Numbered from the stretch's first letter, positions 7,395-16,542 are shown. The stretch is 64,000 nt of DNA from Hymenobacter swuensis DY53 (GCF_000576555.1 NZ_CP007145.1:1054001-1118000); one strand, 5' to 3'. Numbers and translations: made by a program. Notes: generated by a model from the sequence alone, not told the origin.

Positions 7395-8882
7395 TTAGGG
7401 AAGAAACAACGGGAGCTGCCCTCCGATACGGGCCGGCACCACCGAATCGGGCAGACGAAGCAAAATTTCCTGTCCCGGGCGTAACGGGCCCTTCACCGGC
7501 CGGCCTTTCGGCGTGAGCAGCTGAATACGAGTGGTGGCTGCCGGCGCAGCCGAGAGCTGGCTCAGTTGCAGTTCCTGGCGGTGCAACAGCTTCACGGCTG
7601 CCAGCTGCACAGCAAACCGCTGGCGCAGCAACTGCTCGCGGCGGCGGCGGTGCAGCCGGCGGAACCGCTGGGCCAGGAGCCGCCCGCGCTGCCGTAGCGT
7701 CTGCTCCTGGTGGCGCAGCGTGGTGCGGGCCGCCCGGTGCAGCTGGTGCTGCCGTCGGGTGAGCTGGTGGTTTTGCTGCCGAAGCTGGGCCCGGGGAGCA
7801 GTTGCCGCCAACCGAATGCGCTGGTGCAGCAGCTCCCGCTGGTCCTGCAGCTGGTTCTGGGCCGCCAGGTGGGCGTGGCGCAGCAGCCGGCTGAGCTGCA
7901 TAGCTGCCTGCTGCACCTGTGCCTGGGCTACTTCCCGAATACGGGTGCCGTAGCCTTCCAGGGCTGCTTCCAGCCGGGCCAGCCGCTCAATCAGGAAAGC
8001 CGCTACGGCCGTGGGCGTTTTGAGGGCAATATGCGCCGTGAGGTCCACTACAGCCTCATCCCGCTCGTGCCCTATACCGGTCAGAACGGGCAGCGGAAAC
8101 GACCCAATAGCCGCCGCCAGCCCGTAGTCATCAAACGCCAGGAGGTCGGTTTTAGAGCCCCCGCCCCGGATTAGCACCACGGCATCAAACTCGTGGCGGC
8201 GGGGCCGGATGCCGTCCAGCGCCGCCCGGATGCTGGCCGGGGCATCGTCGCCCTGCATGAGGGCGGGGAAGAGCGTGAGGGCAAAGTCGTAGGGCGCTTC
8301 CTGCAGCTGCTGCACGAAGTCCTGCCAGCCGGCCGCCGTGGGCGAAGAAATAACGGCCACGCGCTGCACCCCCAACGGCAACGGCAGGCGTTTTTGGCGC
8401 TCCAGCAGGTCTTCGGCCTGCAGCTTGCGCAGGGTTTCGAGGCGCAGGCGAGCCAGGTCGCCCACGGTGTAGGTGGGGTCGAGGGCCAACACGTCGAGGC
8501 TGAGGCCAAACTGCTCGTGGAACTTCACCTGCACCCGCAGCATCACTTTCAGACCCGTGCGCAGGGTGAGGCCGGTCTGCTCCTCGAAAGCCGCCGCCAG
8601 CTGCTGGTAGCGCGCACTCCAGATGGTAGCGCGGGCCTGGGCCTTGAGTTGGGCCCCACGGGCAGTAGTATGCTGGTCGGTGAGGGTGAGGTAACAATGC
8701 GCGCCGTAGGAGCGGGGCAAAGTGAGGTCGGCAATTTCGGCCACCACCCAATACGAATCGGCAAACCGCTCACTCAGCGTCTGGCGCACCCGGGCCAGCA
8801 GCTCACTGAGCGGCAGCGCGGCCGGGGGCAAGGCAGAAGGAGCGGATAGTCCCGGGTCAGGACGACGGTTATATAGCGGCAT
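7395..8882 (-). CDS. xseA: Exodeoxyribonuclease VII large subunit
   Basis: This 495-residue protein has an N-terminal OB-fold (about residues 22-120, DSYWVVAEIADLTLPRSYGA) and a catalytic domain with VAVISSPTAAGWQDF, VVLIRGGGSKTDLLAFDD and LTGIGHERDEAVVDLTAH, where the conserved Asp and His residues are visible. A long Arg/Gln-rich coiled-coil (about 300-430) binds the small subunits. It acts in the cytosol on single-stranded DNA in recombination and mismatch repair. It forms an operon with xseB downstream, and is divergent from the M13 peptidase gene at 9069. Confidence 0.95.
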   Translation of the reverse strand: MPLYNRRPDPGLSAPSALPPAALPLSELLARVRQTLSERFADSYWVVAEIADLTLPRSYGAHCYLTLTDQHTTARGAQLKAQARATIWSARYQQLAAAFEEQTGLTLRTGLKVMLRVQVKFHEQFGLSLDVLALDPTYTVGDLARLRLETLRKLQAEDLLERQKRLPLPLGVQRVAVISSPTAAGWQDFVQQLQEAPYDFALTLFPALMQGDDAPASIRAALDGIRPRRHEFDAVVLIRGGGSKTDLLAFDDYGLAAAIGSFPLPVLTGIGHERDEAVVDLTAHIALKTPTAVAAFLIERLARLEAALEGYGTRIREVAQAQVQQAAMQLSRLLRHAHLAAQNQLQDQRELLHQRIRLAATAPRAQLRQQNHQLTRRQHQLHRAARTTLRHQEQTLRQRGRLLAQRFRRLHRRRREQLLRQRFAVQLAAVKLLHRQELQLSQLSAAPAATTRIQLLTPKGRPVKGPLRPGQEILLRLPDSVVPARIGGQLPLFLP

Positions 8883-9068
8883 TGCAAGTGTAAAGATAGC
8901 GCCTGGATGCTTGGCCTGGCCTGATGCGGCACATGTCTCGCAACGTCACTCCATCAGTTAAACCGTTCGCCTGTCTGCCAGTTCACCCGTTCACCCAAAA
9001 ATGGCAACGGGAAATTCTTTTACCTTGCCCGAACGTTTCATGGTCCCACTGTCCCTCTTACTCGCCCT

Positions 9069-11183
9069 ATGAAAAACCGTAATACCCTGACGCTGGCTGC
9101 TATGGCCGCCGCCGGCCTGTCGTTGGCCGGCTGCGCTTCCAGCAAAACGGCGGCGCCTACGGCCTCGGCCACTACTACTGCTACGCCGGCTGCTCCTGCT
9201 CCGGCCCCCGACCCCAAAGGCACCGGCCTCAACGTGGCCAACATCGACCAGGCCGTAAGCCCCTGCGACGATTTCTTTCAATACGCATCGGGTAACTGGC
9301 TGAAGAACAACCCGATTCCGGCGGCGGAAGTGCGCTGGGGCGCGTTCAACGAGCTGGCCGACAAAAACAACGCCGTGATGCGGCAGATTCTGGACGAAGC
9401 CGCTGCCAATACCACGGCCGCCAAGGGCACCAACGCCCAGAAAGTAGGCGACTATTACGCCTCGGCCATGGATTCAATGGCCATCGAAAAGGCTGGCCTG
9501 AAGTATTTGCAGCCCGAGCTGAACCGCATTGCGGCCGTGAAAGACCTGAAAGGCTTGCAGAGCGAAGTCGTACACGCCCAGAAAATCCAGACCGGCGCGT
9601 TCTATAACGGCTACGTGGGTCAGGACGATAAAAAGAGCGACGAATACGCCGTGAACCTGTACCAGGGCGGCCTGAGCCTGCCTGACCGGGACTATTATCT
9701 GAAGGATGATGCCCGCTCCAAAGGCATCCGGGCGGCGTACACCACCTACCTGGTGAACACCTTTAAGATGCTGGGCGACAATGAGGCTACGGCCGCTAAA
9801 AACGCCGCCACCGTAATTCGCCTCGAAACCCGGTTGGCCAAAGCCAGCAAGAGCCGCGTGGATCTGCGCGACCCGAACGCCAACTACACCAAAATGACGG
9901 TAGCCGATGCCGCCAAGCAGTTCCCCAACCTGAACCTGCCCGGCACGCTGGCCCAGATGAAGCTGGGAGCCGCCAAAACGGTGATTGTAGGCCAGCCCGC
10001 TTTCTTCAAGGAAGTAAGCACCATGATGAAGCAGGAGCCCCTCGGCGACCTGAAAACCTACATGCGCTGGCACTTGGTAACCTCCCTGACCCCGGCCCTG
10101 CCCAAAGCCTACGGCGACGAGTCGTTCCGGTTTGCGCAGGTGCTCACGGGCGCTAAAAAGCAGCAGCCCCGCTGGAAACGCATGTTGCGCTCCACCGACG
10201 GCGCACTGGGTGAAGCTTTCGGCCAAGTGTACGTGGAAAAAGCCTTCACGCCCGCTACCAAGGCCAAGGCGCTGGAAATGGTGAACAACATCAAAGAAGC
10301 CATGGGGGAGCACATCCAGAAGCTGGACTGGATGAGCGACGTGACCAAGGCGGAGGCCCAGAAAAAGCTGGCGGCCTTCACCGTCAAAATCGGCTACCCG
10401 GATAAGTGGAAGGACTACTCGGCCCTGACCATCTCACGCGAATCGTACCTGAAAAACGTGCTGGCGGCCCGGGAGTGGGGCATCAACGACAACGTGAGCA
10501 AGTTCGGCAAGCCCATCGACCGGCAGGAGTGGGGCATGACCCCGCCCACGGTGAATGCCTACTACAACCCGTCGATGAATGAAATTGTATTTCCGGCCGG
10601 CATTATGCAGCCCCCGTTCTTCGACCCTAACGCCGATGACGCCGTGAACTACGGTGGCATGGGCGCGGTTATCGGCCATGAAATCACCCACGGCTTCGAC
10701 GACCAAGGCCGCCAGTACGATGCTCAGGGTAACCTGCGCGACTGGTGGACCAAGGAGGACGCCGCCAAATTCGAGCAGCGTGCCGACATGGTGGGTAAGC
10801 AATATTCCGCCTTCTCGCCTCTGGATTCGGTAAACGTGAACGGCAAGCTGACCATGGGCGAAAACCTGGCCGACTTCGGCGGACTGGCCCTGGCCTACTC
10901 AGCACTTGAAAAGCAGCTCGCCAAGCAGTACGGCTCCGAAGCTCGTCCCAAGTTTGATGGCTTCACTCCGGAGCAGCGTTTCTTCCTGGCCTGGGCGCAG
11001 GTGTGGCGCACCAATGCGCGTCCCGAGTACCTGCGCCAGCAGGTAATGACGGACCCGCACTCCCCGGCGCAGTACCGCACGGTGGGCCCGCTCATGAACA
11101 TGCCAGAATTCTTTGAAGCCTTCGGCTGCAAGGAGGAAGGTAAAATGGTGCGCGCCCAAGCCGACCGCGCCAAAGTATGGTAG
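9069..11183 (+). CDS. M13 family metallopeptidase (neprilysin/PepO-like), lipoprotein
   Basis: This 704-residue zinc endopeptidase begins with a lipoprotein signal (LSLAGC lipobox, Cys about 18), followed by an Ala/Thr/Pro linker. The M13 N-terminal domain begins at NIDQAVSPCDDFFQYASGNW. The catalytic motif HEITH (H537-H541) lies in a GHEITHGFDDQGRQYD context, and the third ligand E598 lies in GENLADFGG. The conserved NAYY motif (VNAYYNPSMNEIVFPAGI) is also present. It is expected in the periplasm or outer membrane, degrading oligopeptides. It is a single gene closed by the hairpin at 11211-11248. Confidence 0.95.
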   Translation: MKNRNTLTLAAMAAAGLSLAGCASSKTAAPTASATTTATPAAPAPAPDPKGTGLNVANIDQAVSPCDDFFQYASGNWLKNNPIPAAEVRWGAFNELADKNNAVMRQILDEAAANTTAAKGTNAQKVGDYYASAMDSMAIEKAGLKYLQPELNRIAAVKDLKGLQSEVVHAQKIQTGAFYNGYVGQDDKKSDEYAVNLYQGGLSLPDRDYYLKDDARSKGIRAAYTTYLVNTFKMLGDNEATAAKNAATVIRLETRLAKASKSRVDLRDPNANYTKMTVADAAKQFPNLNLPGTLAQMKLGAAKTVIVGQPAFFKEVSTMMKQEPLGDLKTYMRWHLVTSLTPALPKAYGDESFRFAQVLTGAKKQQPRWKRMLRSTDGALGEAFGQVYVEKAFTPATKAKALEMVNNIKEAMGEHIQKLDWMSDVTKAEAQKKLAAFTVKIGYPDKWKDYSALTISRESYLKNVLAAREWGINDNVSKFGKPIDRQEWGMTPPTVNAYYNPSMNEIVFPAGIMQPPFFDPNADDAVNYGGMGAVIGHEITHGFDDQGRQYDAQGNLRDWWTKEDAAKFEQRADMVGKQYSAFSPLDSVNVNGKLTMGENLADFGGLALAYSALEKQLAKQYGSEARPKFDGFTPEQRFFLAWAQVWRTNARPEYLRQQVMTDPHSPAQYRTVGPLMNMPEFFEAFGCKEEGKMVRAQADRAKVW

Positions 11184-11210
11184 CGGTTAGCGGCTAACCT
11201 GCCACTGAGT

Positions 11211-11248
11211 AAAAAGCCGGCCCGCACACTGTGCGGGCCGGCTTTTTT
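11211..11248 (+). terminator. Intrinsic terminator of the M13 peptidase gene
   Basis: Arms 11211-11227 and 11231-11248 (AAAAAGCCGGCCCGCAC / GTGCGGGCCGGCTTTTTT) are perfect, with an ACT loop and a T tract. Confidence 0.9.
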
Positions 11249-11283
11249 GTGCCGCTGCTGGGTATTGCTGGTTATCTTGCTCC

Positions 11284-11643
11284 ATGCAAAACCTCGTTCG
11301 TACCCTGCTGGGCGGAAGTATGTTGCTGTTAGCGGCCTGCCGGCCCGATGTGCAGGAGCTGGTACAGCAGCCGCAGGTCGGCGATGTGTACGTGGTGCAG
11401 TTTCAGCCGCCGGGCAGCCCTCAGCCGCAGTTCTACGTGTACCGCGTGCAGACTGTGCGCCCTGATGCGGTAGATCTGGCTGCCGCCCGCCAACCGTTGC
11501 CGGCACCACCCACCACGCCGCCCGCCCCTGCCATATTCTCCACCACCATTACGGAAACCTACACTCGCGCCGAAGCCCGGGAACTTCTCCATGAGCAACC
11601 CGGCGACGTCAACCACGCCCGGCTGATTGAGGTGCTTAGGTAG
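11284..11643 (+). CDS. Small lipoprotein of unknown function
   Basis: This 119-residue protein starts with a lipoprotein signal (LLGGSMLLLAAC, Cys about 19). The mature part has a beta-rich segment (VGDVYVVQFQPPGSPQPQFY) interrupted by a Pro-rich stretch (PLPAPPTTPPAPA) and a C-terminal helix. I recognise no family. It is probably anchored in the outer membrane or periplasmic face. It is a single gene between the M13 terminator and a non-coding repeat region. Confidence 0.7.
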   Translation: MQNLVRTLLGGSMLLLAACRPDVQELVQQPQVGDVYVVQFQPPGSPQPQFYVYRVQTVRPDAVDLAAARQPLPAPPTTPPAPAIFSTTITETYTRAEARELLHEQPGDVNHARLIEVLR

Positions 11644-11649
11644 AGCGGT

Positions 11650-11832
11650 GGCGTCTTTCGTTGCGAGGCCGGATTCCAAAGTAATCCTTCCTCCTCCAAA
11701 TGCACAACAGCAGCCTGTTCCCATGCTCCTGATGTTAAGGCCTTTCTACATTTGGATGGTCTGCACGCTGAAAAGGACGGCTTGCTTCGACACTGGCTTG
11801 ATGCGCCACATGCTCGCAGTGACACGCCCCAC
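11650..11832. repeat. Degenerate dispersed repeat segment
   Basis: No gene is visible. Bases 11797-11828 (GATGCGCCACATGCTCGCAG...) resemble 8919-8951 upstream of xseA (GATGCGGCACATGTCTCGCA...), suggesting copies of one short dispersed element. Similarity was judged by eye. Confidence 0.4.
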
Positions 11833-11847
11833 TGAGCCACCAGCCTG

Positions 11848-12576
11848 TTATTTCAGTACCTTCACCTTAATGCCCACGTCCTGGATGGGCCATTTGTCGT
11901 TGCCGACGGGTTCAGCGGCAATTTTGTCGATAACATCCAGTCCTTCTACCACTTCCCCAAACACCGTGTACTGCCCATCGAGGCTGGGGACGCCGCCGAT
12001 GGTGGTGTAGGTGCGTAGCTGGGCCGGCGTGAGGGTGCGGCCGGTGCTGGACTGGGCCCCGTACTCGGTAAGTTTCTGGCCCTGCACAATGTAAAAATCG
12101 TGGCTAGAAGACAGGCGGCCGGGGTTCTGCTCGTCGTCGTATCGGGCCATGCCCACGGCCCCGCGCTTGTGAAAATGCTCTGCCCGAATTTCCGGGGGCA
12201 GCCGGTACCGGCTTAGGCGCAGGGCCAGCTTATCGGACGTGCCACCCTGAATGGCAAAATCCTTCACTACCCGGTTGAATACGGTCTGATCGAAATATCC
12301 TTTCCGGCTCAGTAGCAGGAAGTTGGCTGTGTGTAGCGGCGTGTCGTCATACAGCCGGATACGCAGGTTACCGTGGCGCGTCTGGAGGAGTACTTCGCGG
12401 GCCGGGTACTGGCGGCCATACTCGGTCAGCAACTGCACCACGTTGGAATCGGCCAGGGCGCGCAAATCGGGACCGGGTACGGGCGGCGGGGCGGTGGTCG
12501 TACCCGTGTCGGTCGGCTGAGAATTGCACGCTGCCAGCAGACTCAGGACGGGGATACACAAAAAACGAAGCTTCAT
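11848..12576 (-). CDS. Cyclophilin-type peptidyl-prolyl cis-trans isomerase, lipoprotein
   Basis: This 242-residue lipoprotein (VLSLLAAC lipobox) carries a cyclophilin domain over the last about 180 residues. The domain has GNLRIRLYDDTPLHTANFLL, FNRVVKDFAIQGG (the substrate-pocket Phe/Gln region) and YTVFGEVVEGLDVIDKI. It catalyses proline isomerisation in exported proteins, probably on the periplasmic side of a membrane. It contains an insertion relative to small bacterial cyclophilins (SRYRLPPEIRAEHFHKRG), which is usual for Bacteroidota versions. I chose ATG 12576 because it starts the lipoprotein signal; the longer reading frame upstream adds a non-signal extension. Confidence 0.93.
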   Translation of the reverse strand: MKLRFLCIPVLSLLAACNSQPTDTGTTTAPPPVPGPDLRALADSNVVQLLTEYGRQYPAREVLLQTRHGNLRIRLYDDTPLHTANFLLLSRKGYFDQTVFNRVVKDFAIQGGTSDKLALRLSRYRLPPEIRAEHFHKRGAVGMARYDDEQNPGRLSSSHDFYIVQGQKLTEYGAQSSTGRTLTPAQLRTYTTIGGVPSLDGQYTVFGEVVEGLDVIDKIAAEPVGNDKWPIQDVGIKVKVLK

Positions 12577-12612
12577 GGCGGGGAACTGGGGTGGGAGAGA
12601 GGCACAAGAAAC

Positions 12613-12649
12613 CAAAAAAAGTGCGGCCTCGCCGTAGCAGAGCCGCACT
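12613..12649 (-). terminator. Intrinsic terminator of the PLC-like gene
   Basis: On the minus strand AGTGCGGC/GCCGCACT arms (12642-12649 and 12620-12627) are followed by a run of seven T residues (12613-12619 as A on plus). It lies between the end of the gene at 12680 and the start of the cyclophilin gene. Confidence 0.8.
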
Positions 12650-12679
12650 CAAACTAATACTGACTGCCGCTGCCGGGGG

Positions 12680-13936
12680 TTACCAGCCCGAGCCGCTGGG
12701 CGTGTCCCAGCCGTCGGAAGCGGGCTTTTTCTTGGTTTTGGCCGGCTTGTCGGCTTTGGCTTTCTCCTTTTGGGCGGGGCCGTTGGCGGGCTTGGTTTTC
12801 GTCTTGACTTTGGTGGTGCCTTCGGGCAAGGCGGGAGCACCGGGTACGGGAGTAGGACTTGGGGCGGCCGGGGCCGGTTTCACGGCTTCAGCCTCCGCAG
12901 GCAGCGGCTGCATGTCGCGGGCGGCGTTGATGAGGTCAGGGCGTTCCTCGGCCTTTACCTTCTGCATGGCCAGCAACAGGCCCTGCTCCACCAGCAGGTT
13001 GTCTTTCCAGGCGTCCAACTCCACGTCCAGCTTTTCCTTTTCTTCTTTGCCGGGGACCTTTTTCAGCAGGGCATCCAGGTCGGGCGAGCCGGCATCCTTC
13101 CAGGCTGTAATCCACATCGAGGCTACCATGGAAGGGGCCTTTTTCAGGCGGAAGGCCACTTCACCGCCCACTTTTTCGTGGTAGGAATCAGCAAAAGCAT
13201 CGGAGTAGGAGCGGCGGGTTTTGCCGTACTTATGGCTGAACACGTACTTGGTTTCGGGCGTGTACTTGCGCGTTATTTCCTCTTCCCGGTCGAAGGTGTC
13301 GCCCAGAAAGCCGTACGATTCCTGTACCACCTGCCAGATGCTTTTCAGGGCGTCTTTCTCGTAGCGGCCGGGCTCATTATCCAACTTGTACTTGCCAATG
13401 TTACGCTCAGGAAGCTTGCTTTCCCACAACGCATGAATGCCCTCCTGCTTGGTGAGCTGACCGTCGTAGTTTTCGGTGGTATGCAGCGGCACGTAGGCAT
13501 CGGCCACGTAATGGCCCAGATCAGCCGAAAGGGCCAGAATGGCGGTGGTGTCGCGCTGTTTGAAAGCTTCGGTCAGCTTCTCCTTGGTTTCCATAATGGC
13601 CCAGGGCAACGTACCGTATTTGCGTAGGGTGTCGGCGGTGTACTTGGCTACGGCTTTGTCCCAGGCTTTGGGCATGAGGCCAAACGGGTCGTCGCCGTAG
13701 TGGTCGATGTCGATGAAGTGGCGGCCGGCTTCTAGCGGGTCCTGGTCGCGCCGTTCATCGGGAGCCGTGCTGAGTTTCACCAGCTTCACCATGTTGCGGT
13801 AATAGAACCCACGCATGGGACTAGGCAGCGAGTACACGGCCAGCTGCGTAATGGTTCGATGGCCAAAAAAGCCCCAGCCCGGTGACAGCACCGGGCACAA
13901 CAGCACGATAAGAAGGGCAAGTAGTAGTTTTTTCAT
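12680..13936 (-). CDS. Secreted zinc-dependent phospholipase C / S1-P1-like protein
   Basis: This 418-residue protein has a signal peptide (MKKLLLALLIVLLCPVLSPG). The mature start WGFFGHRTITQLAVYSLP and the HFIDIDHY, LGHYVADAYVPLHTTENYDG and HALWES segments supply the His/Asp pattern typical of the all-helical zinc phospholipase C/S1-P1 nuclease fold. The substrate (phospholipid or nucleic acid) cannot be told. The last about 70 residues are a Pro/Ala then Lys/Thr-rich disordered tail (TKVKTKTKPANGP...) ending in SGSGW, unusual for the core family. I chose ATG 13936 because it begins the signal peptide. It is a single gene ending at the hairpin 12613-12649. Confidence 0.8.
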   Translation of the reverse strand: MKKLLLALLIVLLCPVLSPGWGFFGHRTITQLAVYSLPSPMRGFYYRNMVKLVKLSTAPDERRDQDPLEAGRHFIDIDHYGDDPFGLMPKAWDKAVAKYTADTLRKYGTLPWAIMETKEKLTEAFKQRDTTAILALSADLGHYVADAYVPLHTTENYDGQLTKQEGIHALWESKLPERNIGKYKLDNEPGRYEKDALKSIWQVVQESYGFLGDTFDREEEITRKYTPETKYVFSHKYGKTRRSYSDAFADSYHEKVGGEVAFRLKKAPSMVASMWITAWKDAGSPDLDALLKKVPGKEEKEKLDVELDAWKDNLLVEQGLLLAMQKVKAEERPDLINAARDMQPLPAEAEAVKPAPAAPSPTPVPGAPALPEGTTKVKTKTKPANGPAQKEKAKADKPAKTKKKPASDGWDTPSGSGW

Positions 13937-14099
13937 GGGACAGATCGGGCATGCGAAAGTCGAACGACGAAGGTACAATACAACCGATTGACGCGCTGAT
14001 TTTTTGCGCGTTACCATTTTCGTTTCTCCACCTCAGCTCCTGATAAAGCCGTAGTATTATGCTTGGCCTTGTACCGCTGCTTCCCGTGTTTCTTTGCTC

Positions 14100-15143
14100 A
14101 TGACGCTCATCTCCAAAAAGAAAATTAACTACCGCATTGGCGAGCGGCTGCGCCAGTATCTGCACCAGTATGACCGGGAAACCCACCTGCCCGTCACCTA
14201 CCTCGACCTGACCCGCTTTACCGGTTCCTTCCCGCTGCTCAACCGCCAGGGCCGCGACACGCTCTGGGAAACGGTGTATTACGAGCCCCAGGCCCTGCGC
14301 GAGCTAAGCGAGGGGCTGGCCCAGGTGTACGCTCTGCTCAAAACTGCCGGCGACCTATCGTTTACCGACCACTTGGTGGCCGACCGGGTGGACTACTGCC
14401 GCTTCGGCAACAGCCACCCGTTCCGGGTGCGCATCGTGAACCAGCTCAACGACAACTACGACTACTTCTACGTGAAGCGGGCCGATGCCTCGCGGGTGTA
14501 CGGCCTGGAGCTGGAGCACCTGTTGAGCCCCAACAGCATGAACTACCTGGTGCAAGGCGACTCGCTGATTGAGGAGCACATTGCCGGCATTCCCGGCGAC
14601 GACTTCATCCGGGAGCATCTGCAGCGGCCTCACCTCAACCAGGTGCGCATTGCCAAGGAGTTTGTGAAGTTCAATGAGCGGTGCTTTGCCCGTTTGTTGG
14701 GCGATATGCGAGCCTACAACTACGTTATCGACGTGACGCCCGACTTTGAGGACGAGCAGTACCGCGTGCGGGCCATCGACTTCGACCAGCAGTGCTACGA
14801 GGGCAAAAAAACGATGTACATGCCCCAGTTCTTCAAGGACAACCGGGCCGTGGTGCAGCTGTGCAGCCGGCTGCTCACGCCCGAAAGTATCCGCCAGTAC
14901 CAGACCGAGGAGCGCACCCTGATGGCCCGGCGCGTGCGCTCGGAACGGCACCGCCTCAAGGACCTGATGGATTGCCTCCGCCGCGACGAAGTATCACCGC
15001 CCGAGAAGGTGGAGCAGTTGCGTCAGCAGCTTAACCAGCACCACCGCACCCAGCAGTTCAGCCGCTGCCGCAGCATGGGCGACGTAGTGCGCCTCAACTT
15101 GAAAATCATGCTGTTGGCCCCCAATAAAGCGCTAGAAGGCTAG
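14100..15143 (+). CDS. Conserved protein with protein-kinase-like features, function unknown
   Basis: This 347-residue soluble protein has no signal peptide. Several short motifs resemble the ATP-grasping kinase-like fold: YDYFYVKRADASRVYGLELEH (a possible VxxK lysine), EEHIAGIPGDDFI, then LLGDMRAYNYVIDVTPDFED and YRVRAIDFDQQ, which could correspond to a catalytic loop and a DFG-like metal site. I cannot assign a family. The C-terminal 80 residues are helical and Arg/Gln-rich. I chose ATG 14100 over TTG 14094. The stop overlaps the 3' end of the convergent pncC gene by 4 bases. Confidence 0.7.
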   Translation: MTLISKKKINYRIGERLRQYLHQYDRETHLPVTYLDLTRFTGSFPLLNRQGRDTLWETVYYEPQALRELSEGLAQVYALLKTAGDLSFTDHLVADRVDYCRFGNSHPFRVRIVNQLNDNYDYFYVKRADASRVYGLELEHLLSPNSMNYLVQGDSLIEEHIAGIPGDDFIREHLQRPHLNQVRIAKEFVKFNERCFARLLGDMRAYNYVIDVTPDFEDEQYRVRAIDFDQQCYEGKKTMYMPQFFKDNRAVVQLCSRLLTPESIRQYQTEERTLMARRVRSERHRLKDLMDCLRRDEVSPPEKVEQLRQQLNQHHRTQQFSRCRSMGDVVRLNLKIMLLAPNKALEG

Positions 15144-15640
15144 CCCGGTGCCAGCTGTTGCCGCTCCAGCAACTCGGTCAGTTTTTCATAGATAAACTCC
15201 GTGGCGCGTTGGCGCAGGGCGTCGCCAGTACCGGCAAATGCCTCCCGGTACTCGTGAGCTTTGCCTTGGAAAAGAATGGTGACAAATACGGTACCCACCG
15301 GCTTTTCAGGTGTTTCCGATCTGCCGGGGCCGCACAGGCCGGTAACGGCCACGCACACGTCGGCTTTGGGTAGGTGCCGGTGCAGACCCAACGCCATTTC
15401 GTTAGTTGTTTGCTGACTCTCGGCCGAATAGGTGGTGAGCGTAGCCTTTTTCACGCCCAGCAGCTGCTGTTTGGCTTCCGGATGATAGGTCACAACAGAA
15501 CCCAGCAGCACCTCGCTAACGCCAGTAGCCGGGGCTAGCTGCGCCGCTACGAGTCCGCAAGTACAGCTTTCGGCCAGCGCCAGCGTGAGCTTGTGCTTGA
15601 GGAAATTCTGAATTAGCTCGTTAGGAAGGGACTTTTTCAT
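15140..15640 (-). CDS. pncC: Nicotinamide-nucleotide amidase (CinA C-terminal domain protein)
   Basis: This 166-residue stand-alone CinA C-terminal domain has TLALAESCTCGLVAAQLAPA with the catalytic Ser, LLGSVVTYHPEAKQQLLGV, and AVTGLCGPGRSETPEKPVGT. Family members deamidate nicotinamide mononucleotide to nicotinic acid mononucleotide in the pyridine nucleotide cycle. The usual AVTGIAGPGG loop reads AVTGLCGPGR, a small deviation. It is single, convergent with the preceding kinase-like gene. Confidence 0.88.
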   Translation of the reverse strand: MKKSLPNELIQNFLKHKLTLALAESCTCGLVAAQLAPATGVSEVLLGSVVTYHPEAKQQLLGVKKATLTTYSAESQQTTNEMALGLHRHLPKADVCVAVTGLCGPGRSETPEKPVGTVFVTILFQGKAHEYREAFAGTGDALRQRATEFIYEKLTELLERQQLAPG

Positions 15641-15718
15641 AGGTAGGCAGAAAGTATGCTACCTACGCAGGCACCAACGGGAAGGGTGCGGCCGAGCTTA
15701 TTCTCTCTAAAGTATTTG

Positions 15719-15761
15719 CGGGTGGTACGTTGCCGGTGCACCACCAGCAACGTACCACCCG
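15719..15761 (-). terminator. Hairpin downstream of the beta-barrel gene
   Basis: Perfect 15-bp arms 15719-15733 and 15747-15761 (CGGGTGGTACGTTGC / GCAACGTACCACCCG) with a 13-base loop. No T tract follows, so it is a weak or factor-assisted terminator of the gene at 15810. Confidence 0.6.
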
Positions 15762-15809
15762 TAAGCTACCCATAGCTACATGTGCCGCGCAGCCTGTAGA
15801 CCACTGGCC

Positions 15810-16469
15810 CTACCGGCCCAGTCCAATTACCAGTCCCACCGAAACCTCCACGCCGCCGGGATTGATGATCTGCACCACATTACGCAGCCGCTGCGACGGA
15901 TTGTACCCTATATCATACGTGACCGGGTCGCCGGTGAGCAGGATGCCGTAACCACCCGTCGCCAGCAGCCCAATGCGGCCCGGCTGCCAGCGCAGGCCAC
16001 CACGCAGGTGCAGCGTGCCGCTGGGGCTCATGGAATACACGGCCTGCTCCCCATCCACCTCCACCGAAACGTCACTGATGCGGCCGGTGCGTACCAGGTT
16101 GGCCCCCACGTAAGGCGTGAATGGGCGGTCGGGGTTGAAGTAGTAGCGGGTGCCAATGCCAACCTTACCGCCTATGCCCAGGCCCAGTCCACCGTTGATA
16201 TCCCAGTTGGGCGAGAGATGGTGCGCGTAGGAGACGCCAAACCCGTAGGGCGCGCCCCAACCCAGTTCCAGCGTCAGGCTGCCCTGGTAACGCGGCGCGG
16301 CGTCGGCGGCCGGGCGCTGGGGCATCTGCGGATACGTGGGCGTGGGGGCCGCGGGCTGGGGCGTGGTGCCGGGCTGCGGGACGCTGTTCAATTCTGTCTG
16401 GGCCAGGGCCTGGCCCGTAATCAGATACGCTAGCCCACCGGCCAGCAAAAGCGTAGATAATTTCTGCAT
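15810..16469 (-). CDS. Predicted outer-membrane beta-barrel protein
   Basis: This 219-residue protein has a signal peptide (MQKLSTLLLAGGLAYLITGQALAQ), then a Pro/Thr/Gln-rich linker (residues about 25-60) and alternating amphipathic strands (LTLELGWGAPYGFGVSY, GLGLGIGGKVGIGTRYY, GGLRWQPGRIGLLATGGYG) ending in EVSVGLVIGLGR. The pattern fits an eight-to-ten-strand outer-membrane barrel. The ligand or role is unknown. A TATATTTG box lies 37 bases upstream. Confidence 0.75.
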   Translation of the reverse strand: MQKLSTLLLAGGLAYLITGQALAQTELNSVPQPGTTPQPAAPTPTYPQMPQRPAADAAPRYQGSLTLELGWGAPYGFGVSYAHHLSPNWDINGGLGLGIGGKVGIGTRYYFNPDRPFTPYVGANLVRTGRISDVSVEVDGEQAVYSMSPSGTLHLRGGLRWQPGRIGLLATGGYGILLTGDPVTYDIGYNPSQRLRNVVQIINPGGVEVSVGLVIGLGR

Positions 16470-16505
16470 GAGATAGGGTAAAAAATGTGTCTATATAGTC
16501 TTGGG

Positions 16506-16513
16506 CAAATATA
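16506..16513 (-). promoter_or_regulatory. Candidate -7 element for the beta-barrel gene
   Basis: TATATTTG on the minus strand matches TAnnTTTG and is 37 bases upstream of the ATG at 16469. A matching -33 box is not evident. Confidence 0.4.
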
Positions 16514-16542
16514 GAGCCAGAATGCCCGGTTTCTTCGCCAGA

